NCBI GenBank assembly: GCA_019115165.1
Contig: DXEB01000048.1
Span: 1 to 47,080 of the forward strand
DNA from: Candidatus Anaerotignum merdipullorum
GTDB taxonomy: Bacteria; Bacillota; Clostridia; Lachnospirales; Anaerotignaceae
Length of the DNA: 47,080 nt
Reading direction: 5' to 3'
Part shown: positions 8,694 to 18,301 of the stretch, one piece after another
Layout: every line of letters starts with the position of its first letter
How positions within the stretch are numbered: the stretch's first letter is position 1
Position numbers and translations under genes: made by a program
Notes under the pieces: model-generated
What the model was told of the DNA's origin: nothing
The model's database searches: none
Seen by the model: only the letters and a program-made list of their open reading frames with translations

Positions 8694-9890
8694 TTACACT
8701 AAGCCTTTTACCAACTCTTCTATGCGGTCCATGCCTTTTTGAATCTGTTCCATGCTGGTGGCGTAGGACAGTCGGATATATTCCGGCATTCCAAAGTCTG
8801 CACAAGGCACCACTGCCACATATTTTTCTTCCAGCAAAATAGTTGCAAAATCCGCAGCAGAATGAATCTCCTTTCCTGCAAACTTCTTACCATAGGTACC
8901 GGAAATATCTACAAACAGATAGAATGCACCTTCCGGCTTTAACGCAGAAATCAGCGGAATGGCTTCTTCCCGTTCATAAATGTAATCCCGTCTTTTCCGG
9001 AATTCTTCACACATCTGCGCCACACAGCTTTGATCGCCCTGCAAAGCCGCCAAAGTCGCTTCTTGCGCAATTGAGTTTGGATTGGATGCCATGTGAGACT
9101 GCAAAGAAGCAATCAACTTCGCAATTTCCATCGGCGCAGCCGTAAATCCAATTCTCCATCCAGTCATGGCATAACTTTTGGAAACCCCGTTGATCACAAT
9201 GGTTCTATCGTAAATCTCTTTGCCCAAAGATGCAATACTGATATGTTTTTTCCCTTCATCGTAAATCAATTTTTCATAAATTTCATCAGAAATCACCAAA
9301 ATATCGTGAGATACTGCAAAATCTGCAATCATCTGCAAATCTTCTCTGGAAGAAATCATTCCAGTCGGATTGGAAGGGCTGGTCAGAATCAGTGCCTTTG
9401 TTTTTTCCGTATATGCCTGATCCAGTTCCGCGCGGGTCAGCATAAAGTTGTTTTCTTTTTTGGTATGCACCACCACTGGCGTTCCTCCAGCAATTTTAAC
9501 CATTTCTGAGTAACTCAGCCAAAACGGCGCAGGAATGATCACTTCATCCCCTTCATTCAAAATTGCCATAAATACATTCATCAGCGAATGCTTCGCGCCA
9601 TTGCTGATGATTACCTGCGCCGGCACATAGTCCAAATCATTGTCTTTTTTGAGCTTATCACATACCGCCTGCCGCAATGCCGGTGTACCCGCTGCCGGCG
9701 TGTACCGTGTTTTGCCTGCATCAATGGCTTTTTTTGCCGCTTCACAAATATGTGCCGGTGTATCAAAATCCGGCTCGCCTACGCCAAAAGTTACCATATC
9801 TTTTCCTTCTGCTTTCAGTTCTGCCGCTTTCGCAGAAATTGCCAATGTACTGGATGGCTTAATACGCATTGCTCTTTTCGATAATTCCAT
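8694..9890 (-). CDS. Class I PLP-dependent aminotransferase, aspartate aminotransferase type
   Basis: Fold-type I aminotransferase of 398 residues, closest in pattern to the AspB/AAT-Ib group of Firmicutes. The PLP lysine is Lys238 in VSKSYAMTGWRIGF, Asn174 lies in SPSNPTG, and Asp202 and Tyr205 in SDEIYE contact the cofactor. The substrate carboxylate arginine lies in YIRLSYA near the C-terminus. The likely reaction is aspartate plus 2-oxoglutarate to oxaloacetate and glutamate, though related enzymes also use prephenate or other amino acids. It is tightly packed in the dipeptidase-xerD operon, 18 bp after the small membrane protein gene. Confidence 0.88.
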   Translation of the reverse strand: MELSKRAMRIKPSSTLAISAKAAELKAEGKDMVTFGVGEPDFDTPAHICEAAKKAIDAGKTRYTPAAGTPALRQAVCDKLKKDNDLDYVPAQVIISNGAKHSLMNVFMAILNEGDEVIIPAPFWLSYSEMVKIAGGTPVVVHTKKENNFMLTRAELDQAYTEKTKALILTSPSNPTGMISSREDLQMIADFAVSHDILVISDEIYEKLIYDEGKKHISIASLGKEIYDRTIVINGVSKSYAMTGWRIGFTAAPMEIAKLIASLQSHMASNPNSIAQEATLAALQGDQSCVAQMCEEFRKRRDYIYEREEAIPLISALKPEGAFYLFVDISGTYGKKFAGKEIHSAADFATILLEEKYVAVVPCADFGMPEYIRLSYATSMEQIQKGMDRIEELVKGLV

Positions 9891-9908
9891 ATTCCCACAC
9901 CTCTTCTA

Positions 9909-10427
9909 CTATCTATTGTCCACTTCAAATTTTCCTTTGTTCTTTCCTCTCATCAGCAGATTCGCCATAATCAGGAGAATGGCGAGACTCATGGCACATA
10001 TTTTCCATGTAACGACCGATTCCGCTTCTGCTCCGCTGTCAATCTGCATCGTTTCTCCATAGGTAATGCATACTTGATATTGCATTAAACCGTCATTCAC
10101 CGTATATACAAACGGTTCTGCCTGCGCTCTCTCCTGCGTGTAAAAAGCGAATTCCTTATATTCCCCTGTCAGTGGCGTCGCAACATATGTTGCCCATGCA
10201 TAGACTCCTTCTTCATCCTGCATCAGAAATGTTACACTATTGCCATACGCCTGTTGGATTGGTTCTGCCTCATCTGCAAGCACCAGTCCTTGTTCTTCTG
10301 CTTTTGCCATAAACACCTGCGCTAATTGCTCTTCCCGATACGGATACGGCGCCGTCCCATGAATACTCAGCAAAAACGCTGCCGCCACTACAATCAGCAA
10401 TCCTACACTTATCACTGCCCGTCTCAT
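9909..10427 (-). CDS. Hypothetical membrane protein with N- and C-terminal transmembrane segments
   Basis: I do not recognise a family. The 172-residue product begins with a short basic stretch and a hydrophobic segment (about 3-22), then an acidic extracytoplasmic domain of about 120 residues, then a second hydrophobic segment (about 143-160) and a basic tail RGKNKGK. The middle domain should therefore face outside with both ends in the cytoplasm. It starts with ATG after AAGGAGGAAGC and lies 9 bp downstream of the dipeptidase gene, so the two are probably cotranscribed. No cysteine motif, lipobox or catalytic pattern is apparent. Confidence 0.75.
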   Translation of the reverse strand: MRRAVISVGLLIVVAAAFLLSIHGTAPYPYREEQLAQVFMAKAEEQGLVLADEAEPIQQAYGNSVTFLMQDEEGVYAWATYVATPLTGEYKEFAFYTQERAQAEPFVYTVNDGLMQYQVCITYGETMQIDSGAEAESVVTWKICAMSLAILLIMANLLMRGKNKGKFEVDNR

Positions 10428-10436
10428 GCTTCCTCC

Positions 10437-11372
10437 TTACTTCCATACCTGCTTTGCCACGCGCAAAAAGTTCTCTTCCCTGATTTTCGCCGCCGTTTTT
10501 TCTCCGAACTCCCGTTCCAACCGCTCTAGAAAACACGCCATATCTTCCACTTGCCGTAAGTCCGTCGGGGTGATATCAATCCCGTCAAAATCACTGCCGA
10601 GCCCTACTGCGTCCTCTCCTGCCCAATCCAGCATATGCGTCAACTGACGAATCAAATCATCCATCGTCACAGATGCTTTCTCAGCTACAAACGGCGGATA
10701 AAAATTCAGTCCAACAAACCCTCCTGCTTCACCAATCGTACGAAGCTGCTCGTTTGTCAAGTTCCGGGGATGACCACAAACCGCTCTTGCATTGGAATGA
10801 CTGGCAATAAACGGCATCTTCGCCAACTCTGCCACATCCTGAAACCCTGCGTCAGATAAATGCGATACGTCTATCAGTATGCCCAAACGCTCCATTTCCT
10901 TGATTGCCGTTTTTCCAAACTGCGTCAAACCACCGCCGCTTTCCCGCTCCAACACACCGTCTGCCAATGCGTTTCGATGATTCCATGTTAACGTCACCAA
11001 TCTCACGCCCAGTTGATGGTAGATTCGCAATGCGGACAATTCCCCCTCCAGAGCTTCTCCGCCTTCCAGCGCAAGCACAGCTGATACCTTTCCTTTTTTT
11101 CGATTCTCCAATAGATCCGTATAGGTATGTATATTACCAATCCATGCTGCATTTTTCTGGATTTGTTGATGATAAAAATCCAAATATTTTATGGTTTGCC
11201 GCATTGCAATGGAATAATATTGCGGTTCCAACCATAACGCAAATACCTGTATGCAGGGTCCGTATTGCCGCAGCCGCATCAGATCCAAATGTTTGGAATT
11301 CTGCTCCAGCGTTTCTCCATCTTTCATCAGCTTCACAATGGTATCACAGTGAGCGTCTGCATAACTTTTCAT
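10437..11372 (-). CDS. Membrane dipeptidase family (M19) peptidase
   Basis: Zinc dipeptidase of the renal dipeptidase family, 311 residues, with no signal peptide and hence probably cytoplasmic. Metal ligands are visible at His8 and Asp10 (DAHCDT), Glu103 (ALEGGE), His171 (DVSHLS) and His192 (SHSNAR). GLGSDFDGI near the C-terminus is also family-typical. It would cleave dipeptides, possibly those with D-amino acids. The ATG at 11372 has GGAGGAA about 8 bp upstream; an ATG 15 bp further up overlaps that site. It is the first gene of a likely operon reaching xerD. Confidence 0.9.
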   Translation of the reverse strand: MKSYADAHCDTIVKLMKDGETLEQNSKHLDLMRLRQYGPCIQVFALWLEPQYYSIAMRQTIKYLDFYHQQIQKNAAWIGNIHTYTDLLENRKKGKVSAVLALEGGEALEGELSALRIYHQLGVRLVTLTWNHRNALADGVLERESGGGLTQFGKTAIKEMERLGILIDVSHLSDAGFQDVAELAKMPFIASHSNARAVCGHPRNLTNEQLRTIGEAGGFVGLNFYPPFVAEKASVTMDDLIRQLTHMLDWAGEDAVGLGSDFDGIDITPTDLRQVEDMACFLERLEREFGEKTAAKIREENFLRVAKQVWK

Positions 11373-11399
11373 ACGCCATTCCTCCATATTTCCCTTTCC

Positions 11400-11428
11400 A
11401 TTTTATCTTCTCACGCCAAAAAAAACAA
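11400..11428 (-). promoter_or_regulatory. Promoter of the dipeptidase-xerD operon
   Basis: On the minus strand TTGTTT (11423-11428) and TAAAAT (11400-11405) are spaced by 17 bp, just upstream of the dipeptidase start. The rest of the 11373-11716 gap holds the hflX terminator and no gene. Confidence 0.5.
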
Positions 11429-11555
11429 TACCCATCCAACATCTCTGCAAAATATTGTATGCGTATCCCATCCATTGCATCACAGAAAATCTTGTCCATC
11501 TACGCTTTGGCAAAAAAAGAGGATTCCTTTCCTTATCAAAAAATCGTATCTTACA

Positions 11556-11600
11556 TAGAAAAGACGGGAATGGTTTGCATCCTGCAAAGCACTCCCGTCT
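11556..11600 (-). terminator. Terminator of dapF-hflX
   Basis: AGACGGGA and TCCCGTCT form an 8-bp stem (11593-11600 with 11562-11569), and an inner TGCAAA/TTTGCA pairing extends it. On the minus strand the stem is followed by TTTTCT. Confidence 0.7.
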
Positions 11601-11716
11601 CTGTTCTTTTTTCCGTTTCTTCTCATCCCTGCAGCCATTCTTTCACAAGCGGCATTTACACGAACATCTCTCCCGTTTCACGCCGATTCCATCCATCTTT
11701 TTGGGATATCCTTCTG

Positions 11717-13000
11717 CTATCCCTCCACACGATACCGTGCCAAGCGATTCTCCGCCTCTTCATCGGCATAAAGTTCCAGATAAACCCCCTCTGCCGTATG
11801 CGCTTCCTGAATAATTTCGCACCTGCCATGAATCCATCCTGTCAATGCGCCTTCCGTATAAGGCAGCAGCACCTGCATGCTATGCCGAAACCGCTTGAGC
11901 AGATTTTCCACACAAACAAGCATTTGATCCAAACCGATTTGTTGCGCCGCCGATACCTGTACCATATCGCGTGCAATTCGGTCCATCGGAAGCGGCAGTT
12001 CCACCTCTCGATCCATTTTATTATATACCGTAATTACCGGCGTATCTGCACAGCCCAAGTCCCGCAGCGTATCATAAACGACCTGCATTTGTTCCTCCCG
12101 ATTGGGATTGGAGGCGTCTACCACATGCAGTAAAATATCCGCATATTTCAGTTCCCCCAGCGTCGCACGAAACGCCTGCACCAAATGATGCGGCAGTTTT
12201 TGTATAAATCCCACTGTATCAGTCATTAAAATTTCTGTTCCGCCGGGTAATGCCACTTTCCGTGTTGTCGTATCCAGTGTTGCAAATAGCTGATCTTCCG
12301 CTAAAACCCCAGCATTGGTCAATACATTCAGCATCGTAGATTTTCCTGCATTGGTATACCCCACCAGCGACACCACCGGAGTCCCTTTCCTGCTTCTCTG
12401 TGTCCGCAGCAATTCCCGATGGGTTTGAATCTCCCGCAATTCCCCATTCAGTTCCGCAATCCGTTCTTTGATATGTCTTCTGTCCGTCTCCAGCTTCTTT
12501 TCTCCTGGACCCCTGGTTCCGATTCCGCCGCCCAGTCTGGACATCGATGTACCCATCCCAGTCAATCGGGTCAGCCGGTATTTCAATTGCGCCAATTCCA
12601 CCTGAATCTTTCCTTCACCAGAAATGGCTCGTTTTGCAAAAATGTCCAAAATGACAATGGTTCTGTCCATTACTTTGGTATCCAGCATATTTTCCAGGTT
12701 CTTCATCTGTGCAGGAGATAGTTCATCATCGCAGACAATACCTGTTGCATCATATGTATGCAGCATCATCTTCAATTCCTCAATTTTTCCCTTCCCCAAA
12801 TAATGTGCCGGATGCATTTTCTCTCGCTTTTGCGTAGTACGGGCAACTGCCGTCGCCCCTGCTGTCTTTACCAATTCTTCCAGCTCATTCAAACATGCCT
12901 CCGTTTCCATCGAAAACCGGTTTCCTTTCTCCTCCAGCTCAATGCCGACCAGAATCAGTCTTTCTTCTGCATCCTTATTTTCATGCATTTCTCTTGCCAT
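11717..13000 (-). CDS. hflX: Ribosome-associated GTPase HflX
   Basis: GTPase of 427 residues that splits or rescues stalled 70S ribosomes under stress. The N-terminal HflX domain (about 15-200) contains the glycine-rich signature SRLGGGIGTRGPGEKKLE. The G domain shows G1 GYTNAGKST (214-222), G3 DTVGF (261-265) and G4 NKMD (327-330). ATG 13000 follows AAGGAGG at 6 bp spacing. It lies 24 bp downstream of dapF, with which it is likely cotranscribed, and a clear terminator follows. Confidence 0.95.
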   Translation of the reverse strand: MAREMHENKDAEERLILVGIELEEKGNRFSMETEACLNELEELVKTAGATAVARTTQKREKMHPAHYLGKGKIEELKMMLHTYDATGIVCDDELSPAQMKNLENMLDTKVMDRTIVILDIFAKRAISGEGKIQVELAQLKYRLTRLTGMGTSMSRLGGGIGTRGPGEKKLETDRRHIKERIAELNGELREIQTHRELLRTQRSRKGTPVVSLVGYTNAGKSTMLNVLTNAGVLAEDQLFATLDTTTRKVALPGGTEILMTDTVGFIQKLPHHLVQAFRATLGELKYADILLHVVDASNPNREEQMQVVYDTLRDLGCADTPVITVYNKMDREVELPLPMDRIARDMVQVSAAQQIGLDQMLVCVENLLKRFRHSMQVLLPYTEGALTGWIHGRCEIIQEAHTAEGVYLELYADEEAENRLARYRVEG

Positions 13001-13024
13001 GCCGTTCCTCCTTGTTTCTCATTC

Positions 13025-13858
13025 CTAGCGCAGCCAGACGCCATCAAAGGAAAATCGCGCCGGTCCGGTCATATAAATGTGATGATCGGATTCTCTCCAT
13101 TCGACCTCCAACGTGCCGCCCAGCAGTTGTATGCGTACTTTTCTCTCACACAGTCCGTTCAATACAGCCGCTACCAACGCCGCGCTGGCTCCTGTACCAC
13201 AAGCAAGCGTTTCCCCACTGCCTCTCTCCCAAACACGCATGGATAAATGGGTGCGGTCGATCACCTGTACAAACTCAATATTTGCTTTCTTGGGAAATAT
13301 GGGTGCCGTTTCGGCAATGCTTCCGTATTTTTCCACATCCAAGCCTGCGATATCCTCCACAAACGTCACTGCATGCGGATTGCCCATAGAAACGCAGGTA
13401 AAGGAAAACATCCGATCCAAAATCTGCATCTGTTCTCCAATCACCAAAGACCGCTCACTCCGCACCGGAATCTGCTCTGCCTCCAAGATGGGTTCTCCCA
13501 TATCTGCCGTCACAGCAATCACTTCCTTTTGCTGAATATGTAGCTGCAGTGTCTTGATTCCTCCTAAGGTTTCCAAGGTAATCCGATCTTTCTGCGTCAT
13601 TCCTCTTTCGTATACATATTTTCCGATACACCGGACTGCATTACCGCACATTTCTCCTTCGGAACCATCCAAATTAAACATCCGCATCCGAAAATCCGCC
13701 TGCTGGGAAGGTAAAATCAGTACCAAGCCGTCTGCTCCCACCCCAAAATGCCGTTCGCTCATCGCAACTGCCAGCAAATCAGGATGTTTGATTTCTTCTT
13801 CAAATCCATTGATGTAAATATAGTCATTTCCACAGCCTTCCATTTTGGTAAAGCGCAT
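13025..13858 (-). CDS. dapF: Diaminopimelate epimerase
   Basis: Converts LL- to meso-diaminopimelate in the lysine and peptidoglycan pathway. The 277-residue product carries the two catalytic cysteines in the expected contexts: Cys71 in EMCGNAVRC and Cys220 in LACGTGASA. The substrate-binding segment MGNPHAV (158-164) is also present. Start ATG 13858 follows GAGGAGG; the open frame runs on upstream to 13978 but without another sensible start. The presence of dapF implies meso-DAP-type peptidoglycan. Confidence 0.96.
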   Translation of the reverse strand: MRFTKMEGCGNDYIYINGFEEEIKHPDLLAVAMSERHFGVGADGLVLILPSQQADFRMRMFNLDGSEGEMCGNAVRCIGKYVYERGMTQKDRITLETLGGIKTLQLHIQQKEVIAVTADMGEPILEAEQIPVRSERSLVIGEQMQILDRMFSFTCVSMGNPHAVTFVEDIAGLDVEKYGSIAETAPIFPKKANIEFVQVIDRTHLSMRVWERGSGETLACGTGASAALVAAVLNGLCERKVRIQLLGGTLEVEWRESDHHIYMTGPARFSFDGVWLR

Positions 13859-13905
13859 TTGTTTTCCTCCTCGCTTATGTAGCGGCGGTTCAAAACCGCC
13901 TGTTG

Positions 13906-14139
13906 TTACTGCTGTCTGTGAGGTACCGGTGTCATGTCCGCTTCGTGACTGACTGCGCTGTAAAAACGCAGTGCCCAAAGCCCTGCCAGTCCCACCAACG
14001 CAAAAATAATGCGTGCCAGCCAGAACATGGAACCGCTGAAGATGGTCGTTACCAAATCAAATCCAAAGAATCCGATCAGTCCCCAGTTCAGCGCGCCGAT
14101 AATCACCAGCGTCAAAGCAATATAATTCCCTGTTTTCAT
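13906..14139 (-). CDS. DUF378 family small membrane protein (YuzA-like)
   Basis: A 77-residue protein with two transmembrane helices and the DUF378 pattern: NYIALTLVIIGALNWGLIGF, an FDLV turn, and a second helix with RIIFALVGLAGLW. The function of the family is unknown. The ATG is preceded by TAGGAGGTCAGAAAC. It lies 47 bp upstream of dapF and about 70 bp downstream of the M16 protease gene, so cotranscription with either side is possible. Confidence 0.88.
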   Translation of the reverse strand: MKTGNYIALTLVIIGALNWGLIGFFGFDLVTTIFSGSMFWLARIIFALVGLAGLWALRFYSAVSHEADMTPVPHRQQ

Positions 14140-14207
14140 GTTTCTGACCTCCTATGGTATGATCAACAGATATATCTGTACCCATAGTATCTCTGTTCTA
14201 TCGCTTT

Positions 14208-15473
14208 TTATGAAAAAAATTTTTCAATGGTATTGGTAAAATCTACCCCCTGCAAATTTCCCACTGCACTGTAGCTAAAAACACCACTGGAAAAAATCAA
14301 ATCCATCACTTCCGCCAAATCTTTTTTCTGCACTTGTTCAATCTGCTCCATCACTTCTTCGATCTCCTGCACTTCACCGCGCAACAGCAACGCTGCCCCA
14401 GCAGAAGTCATGCGATTGAGCGTACTTTCCGATCCAATCATGAAACTGCTTATCATTTGTTCTTTGGTTACCTCCAGCATGCGCCGCGAAATGTCTTCTT
14501 CCCGTACCGCCCGGATTTCTGCTGCAATTCCACGATAGACTGCTTCTGCCTGACTGGGGTTCATGCTGGCGTAAATGGAGAATAACCCGGTATCCGCAAA
14601 TGCTGTCGTATAGCTGTAAATAGAGTACGTCAATCCCTGTTCTTCGCGGATTTTTTGAAACAAGCGCGAACTCATGCCGCCGCCAAAAATCGTTTGAAAT
14701 ACCGCCATCGCATATTTCAATGGATGTTCCCGCTCCAGTCCGGGAAAGGCAATGCAGGTATGCATTTGTTCTACGTTTTTAGGTATTTGGATTTTGGATA
14801 TGTGATATTGTGCTTTTGTCTCCCATGGCTCGTACGGATATTTTGCCCGCCATCTGCCGAAATATTGGTTTAACAGGTTCATCATATCCGCGGTACGAAA
14901 ATGACCCGCAACCGAAATCACGATATTTTCCGTATGATAGTTCCGTTCATAGTATGCGCGGATGGTATCTGCGGTCAAATGTGCAATGGTGTCTTCTGTG
15001 CCCAATATGGGCATTCCCAAACTGCTGTCCCGCCAAATGTCATCCTGTAAGCAATCATGCACCAACTCCTCCGGTGCATCATCATACATATCGATTTCTT
15101 CTTTGATCACATTGCGTTCTTTTTCTACTTCTTCCTGAGAAAAAGCTGGATACAACAGCATATCGCTCATCACATCCATAGCACGTACCATGTGCTTGTC
15201 CAGCACTCTGGTATGATAGCACGTGTACTCCTTGGTTGTGTATGCATTGATCTGACCGCCTACCGCGTCCATTTCTTCCGCAATTTCTCTTGCCGAGCGA
15301 TGTTTGGTCCCCTTAAACATCATATGCTCAATATAATGTGAAATACCATTTTCCTCTGGGCGTTCATTTCTGGTTCCATTTTTCACCCAAATCCCAAAAG
15401 AAACGCTGCGGACATATCCAATTTCTTCCAAAACCACTTTGATTCCATTTTCTAATGTCTGAATCACCAGCAT
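14208..15473 (-). CDS. M16 family zinc protease (MlpA/YmxG-like)
   Basis: Processing-peptidase-like zinc metalloprotease of 421 residues. The inverted zinc motif HYIEH is at 46-50 with the distal glutamate in NVIKEEI near 126. The GGGMSSRLFQKIREEQGL segment in the C-terminal half is typical of this subfamily. The start at 15473 is chosen because AGGAGAG lies 7 bp upstream; an in-frame ATG 42 bp earlier has no ribosome binding site. It follows rpsO-pnp as in B. subtilis, where the homologue is mlpA. Substrates are unknown. Confidence 0.9.
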   Translation of the reverse strand: MLVIQTLENGIKVVLEEIGYVRSVSFGIWVKNGTRNERPEENGISHYIEHMMFKGTKHRSAREIAEEMDAVGGQINAYTTKEYTCYHTRVLDKHMVRAMDVMSDMLLYPAFSQEEVEKERNVIKEEIDMYDDAPEELVHDCLQDDIWRDSSLGMPILGTEDTIAHLTADTIRAYYERNYHTENIVISVAGHFRTADMMNLLNQYFGRWRAKYPYEPWETKAQYHISKIQIPKNVEQMHTCIAFPGLEREHPLKYAMAVFQTIFGGGMSSRLFQKIREEQGLTYSIYSYTTAFADTGLFSIYASMNPSQAEAVYRGIAAEIRAVREEDISRRMLEVTKEQMISSFMIGSESTLNRMTSAGAALLLRGEVQEIEEVMEQIEQVQKKDLAEVMDLIFSSGVFSYSAVGNLQGVDFTNTIEKFFS

Positions 15474-15844
15474 ATCAAACTCTCTCCTACGATGTATTCT
15501 TTTTGCGGTTAGCATATTCCATCTGCCAGAAAATATACGTTTTCTTCCAACAGAAACAGGAATTGTTTTTGTTTCTTTAAGGATAGCATAACAAAATCAG
15601 TTTTTCTGTGCAACCCCATATTCTGTAGTTGGCTGTGAGCTGCTAACTCCATTTTACGCAGCCTTTCCTGCCTTATTTGTTTTTTACGGCAACCCAAACA
15701 AATATCGAACTTTATGTTATGTATGCTATGACGAAATATTTTTCTTACATTTTTTAGCAACGATCCCGTTTCCTTCTCTTAAACCGGTAATCATATCCGT
15801 TTTTGATAGACACAAGCATCGTGCATAGATACAGCCCGATACAA
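15474..15844 (-). other. Spacer between the pnp terminator and the M16 gene
   Basis: About 370 bp that hold the putative M16 promoter. A minus-strand open frame of 83 codons has no ribosome binding site, overlaps the promoter and matches nothing I know. I see no other gene here. Confidence 0.45.
15585..15613 (-). promoter_or_regulatory. Possible promoter of the M16 gene
   Basis: On the minus strand TTGCAC (15608-15613) and TATGCT (15585-15590) are spaced by 17 bp, leaving an untranslated leader of about 105 nt. Confidence 0.4.
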
Positions 15845-15888
15845 GAAAGCACGAAATCTCTGTTTCTCTAGAGAGATTTCGTGCTTTT
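15845..15888 (-). terminator. Terminator of rpsO-pnp
   Basis: A 17-bp perfect stem, GAAAGCACGAAATCTCT with its complement, closed by a 10-nt loop. On the minus strand it is followed by TTCTTG, so the T tract is short. It lies about 105 nt after pnp, and no plus-strand gene reaches it. Confidence 0.7.
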
Positions 15889-15993
15889 CGATTCTACACA
15901 ATGGGAGTGCTTCCTACACAGAACACTTCAAAATGGGAAAATACTCAAACCAAGCATCTCCCACAAATCCATGCCGTTTTTTCCTTTACGCAA

Positions 15994-18138
15994 TTACCAT
16001 TTGAATTCATCATCCGGTCTTTTGTAATCGTCCGTTGCATCTTTGATAGAGAAATTCAGTCTGCCCTGTTTGTCAATTTCCATCAAACGGACGTCTACTT
16101 CATCTCCCACTGCAACCACATCTTCTACTTTTGCAACCCGCTTATTCGCCAATTTGGAAATATGAATCAAGCCTTCTTTGCCCGGCGCAATCTCCACAAA
16201 TGCACCGAATGTCATCAATCTGGTAATAGTACCTTTATATACCTTCCCCGGTTCCGGATCGCTGACAATCGCCGTAATCATATCAATTGCCCGCTGCATA
16301 CCTTCCGGATCCGTTCCTTTGATGAAAATCTTACCGTCGTCTTCCGTATCGATTTCACAGTCAGTTTCTTCAATGATTTTCTTGATCACTTTGCCTCGGG
16401 TGCCGATCACTTCCGCAATCTTATCCACTTCAATCTGCATCGTTGCAATCTTCGGCGCATACGGAGACAGTTCTTTTCTTGGTTCTGCAATGGCTTTGAG
16501 CATCACTTCGTTGAGAATATATTCTCTGGCTCTTCCAGTCTGTGCAAAAGCCTGTTCAATCATTTCAAAGGTCAGCCCTTTGATCTTCATATCCATCTGA
16601 ATCGCAGTAATCCCTTCAGATGTTCCAGCCACTTTGAAATCCATGTCGCCAAAGAAATCCTCTACACCCTGAATATCTGTGATTTCAATAAAGTCATCAT
16701 CGGTTTCTCCTGTTACCAGACCAACGGAAATACCGGCAACCGGACGTTTAATCGGTACCCCGGCAGCCATCAAGGATAACGTAGAGCCGCAAATCGACGC
16801 CTGAGAAGTGGAGCCGTTCGAACTGAGGATATCTGATACCAATCGAATCGCATATGGGAATTCTTCCTCACTAGGAATAACAGGCAGCAGAGCTCTTTCG
16901 CCCAATGCACCATGACCAATTTCCCGTCTGCCGGGACCTCTGGACGTTTTGGCTTCCCCTACGGAAAATCCCGGGAAGTTATAGTGGTGGATATACCGTT
17001 TTCCAGTTTCATTGGTATCCAGACCATCCAATCTCTGCCCTTCACTAATCGCGCCCAATGTGGTCACAGTCAACGCCTGTGTCTGCCCTCTGGAAAACAG
17101 TGCAGAGCCGTGTACTCTGGGCAACACGTCTATTTCTGCGCTTAACGGTCTGATTTCTTCGATTCCGCGACCATCGGGACGCTTGTGTTCTCTCAGGATC
17201 ATCCGTCTTACCGTCATTTTTTCAAATTGATAAATAATTTCATCCACCAATGCAGGAATATCCGTTTCTTCTGCCGAAATTTCCGTTAACGCTTCTGTCA
17301 GCTTCTCCAGCACTTCATCTGTAATTTCTTTGATTTTTGCATCCCTATCTTGTTTGCGTTCTGCAAAGACTGCTTCTTCCATTCTTGCATCCGTAATATA
17401 TCCCGTCACCATCTGATACGCATCTTCCGGAATCACATGTTCTTCATAAGGCGCTTTTTCTTTGCCTTCCTTCGCCGTGATTTCCTGAATGAATTGAACC
17501 ACTTTCAAATTGGTATCAAACGCCAGATGAATTGCTTCCATCATCAGTGCATCCGGAATCTCATCTGCGCCCGCTTCAATCATCATCACCTTGTCTTCTT
17601 TGGAAGAAACAGTCAAAGATAATCTGCTGTTTTCTCGTTGTTCTGCTGTGGGATTTACCACCAATTCTCCGTTACAATACCCAATGTTTACCGAAGAAAC
17701 CGGAGCCGTAAACGGAATATCGGAAATATTCAGCGCCAAAGACGCGCCAATCATTGCCGTCACTTCCGGAGAACAGTCCTGATCTACCGACATGACTGTT
17801 GCCACAATCGCTACATCATTTCTATAATCCTTTGGAAACAGCGGACGGAGGGGTCTGTCAATACATCTTGCTGTCAAAATCGCCTTTTCCGACGGTCTGC
17901 CTTCTCTTTTGATAAATCCGCCCGGGATTTTCCCAACGGAATATAGTCTTTCTTCATAATCAATGCTCAGCGGGAAGAAGTCAATGCCTTCTCTGGGCTT
18001 GTCGGACGCCGTTGCTGTCACCAATACCGTTGTATCGCCATAACGCAGCAATACTGCCCCGTTCGCCTGTTCCGCAACACGCCCGATCTCCGCTGTCAGT
18101 GTTCTGCCTGCCAGTTCCATGGAATAGGTTCTAAACAT
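15994..18138 (-). CDS. pnp: Polyribonucleotide nucleotidyltransferase (PNPase)
   Basis: Phosphorolytic 3'-to-5' exoribonuclease of the RNA degradation machinery, 714 residues. It has two RNase PH-like domains; the second contains GSALFSRGQTQALT and a DFFGDMDFKVAG metal-site segment. These are followed by a KH domain (IEVDKIAEVIGTRGKVIKKI) and a C-terminal S1 domain (GKVYKGTITRLMTFGAFVEI). The ATG at 18138 follows AAAAGGAGATTGATT; an earlier in-frame ATG adds 15 unlikely residues. It is downstream of rpsO, the classical arrangement. Confidence 0.97.
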   Translation of the reverse strand: MFRTYSMELAGRTLTAEIGRVAEQANGAVLLRYGDTTVLVTATASDKPREGIDFFPLSIDYEERLYSVGKIPGGFIKREGRPSEKAILTARCIDRPLRPLFPKDYRNDVAIVATVMSVDQDCSPEVTAMIGASLALNISDIPFTAPVSSVNIGYCNGELVVNPTAEQRENSRLSLTVSSKEDKVMMIEAGADEIPDALMMEAIHLAFDTNLKVVQFIQEITAKEGKEKAPYEEHVIPEDAYQMVTGYITDARMEEAVFAERKQDRDAKIKEITDEVLEKLTEALTEISAEETDIPALVDEIIYQFEKMTVRRMILREHKRPDGRGIEEIRPLSAEIDVLPRVHGSALFSRGQTQALTVTTLGAISEGQRLDGLDTNETGKRYIHHYNFPGFSVGEAKTSRGPGRREIGHGALGERALLPVIPSEEEFPYAIRLVSDILSSNGSTSQASICGSTLSLMAAGVPIKRPVAGISVGLVTGETDDDFIEITDIQGVEDFFGDMDFKVAGTSEGITAIQMDMKIKGLTFEMIEQAFAQTGRAREYILNEVMLKAIAEPRKELSPYAPKIATMQIEVDKIAEVIGTRGKVIKKIIEETDCEIDTEDDGKIFIKGTDPEGMQRAIDMITAIVSDPEPGKVYKGTITRLMTFGAFVEIAPGKEGLIHISKLANKRVAKVEDVVAVGDEVDVRLMEIDKQGRLNFSIKDATDDYKRPDDEFKW

Positions 18139-18257
18139 AATCAATCTCCTTTTTTTGTTTTTTCCCGCACCATAGATCTTCAACTTTAAGTACCCGTCCC
18201 ATGATACGCAAAGTTGGAAATCTATAGTGCCGCCTTCTTCGTTGTCTGTGGATAGTA

Positions 18258-18286
18258 GAAAAGAGAGGAAAATCTCCTCTCTTTTC
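18258..18286 (-). terminator. Hairpin between rpsO and pnp
   Basis: GAAAAGAGAGGA pairs perfectly with TCCTCTCTTTTC around a 5-nt loop, directly after the rpsO stop. T residues follow only weakly, so it probably acts as a partial terminator or processing site between rpsO and pnp. Confidence 0.55.
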
Positions 18287-18301
18287 CCGTTGTCCTTGTT
18301 C

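Noticed and set aside
10904..12133. Plus-strand open frame of 409 codons
   Set aside because: It lies across the dipeptidase gene, the intergenic terminator and hflX in antisense, with no start signal.
15509..15760. Minus-strand frame of 83 codons upstream of the M16 gene
   Set aside because: It overlaps the likely promoter and leader, and has no ribosome binding site.
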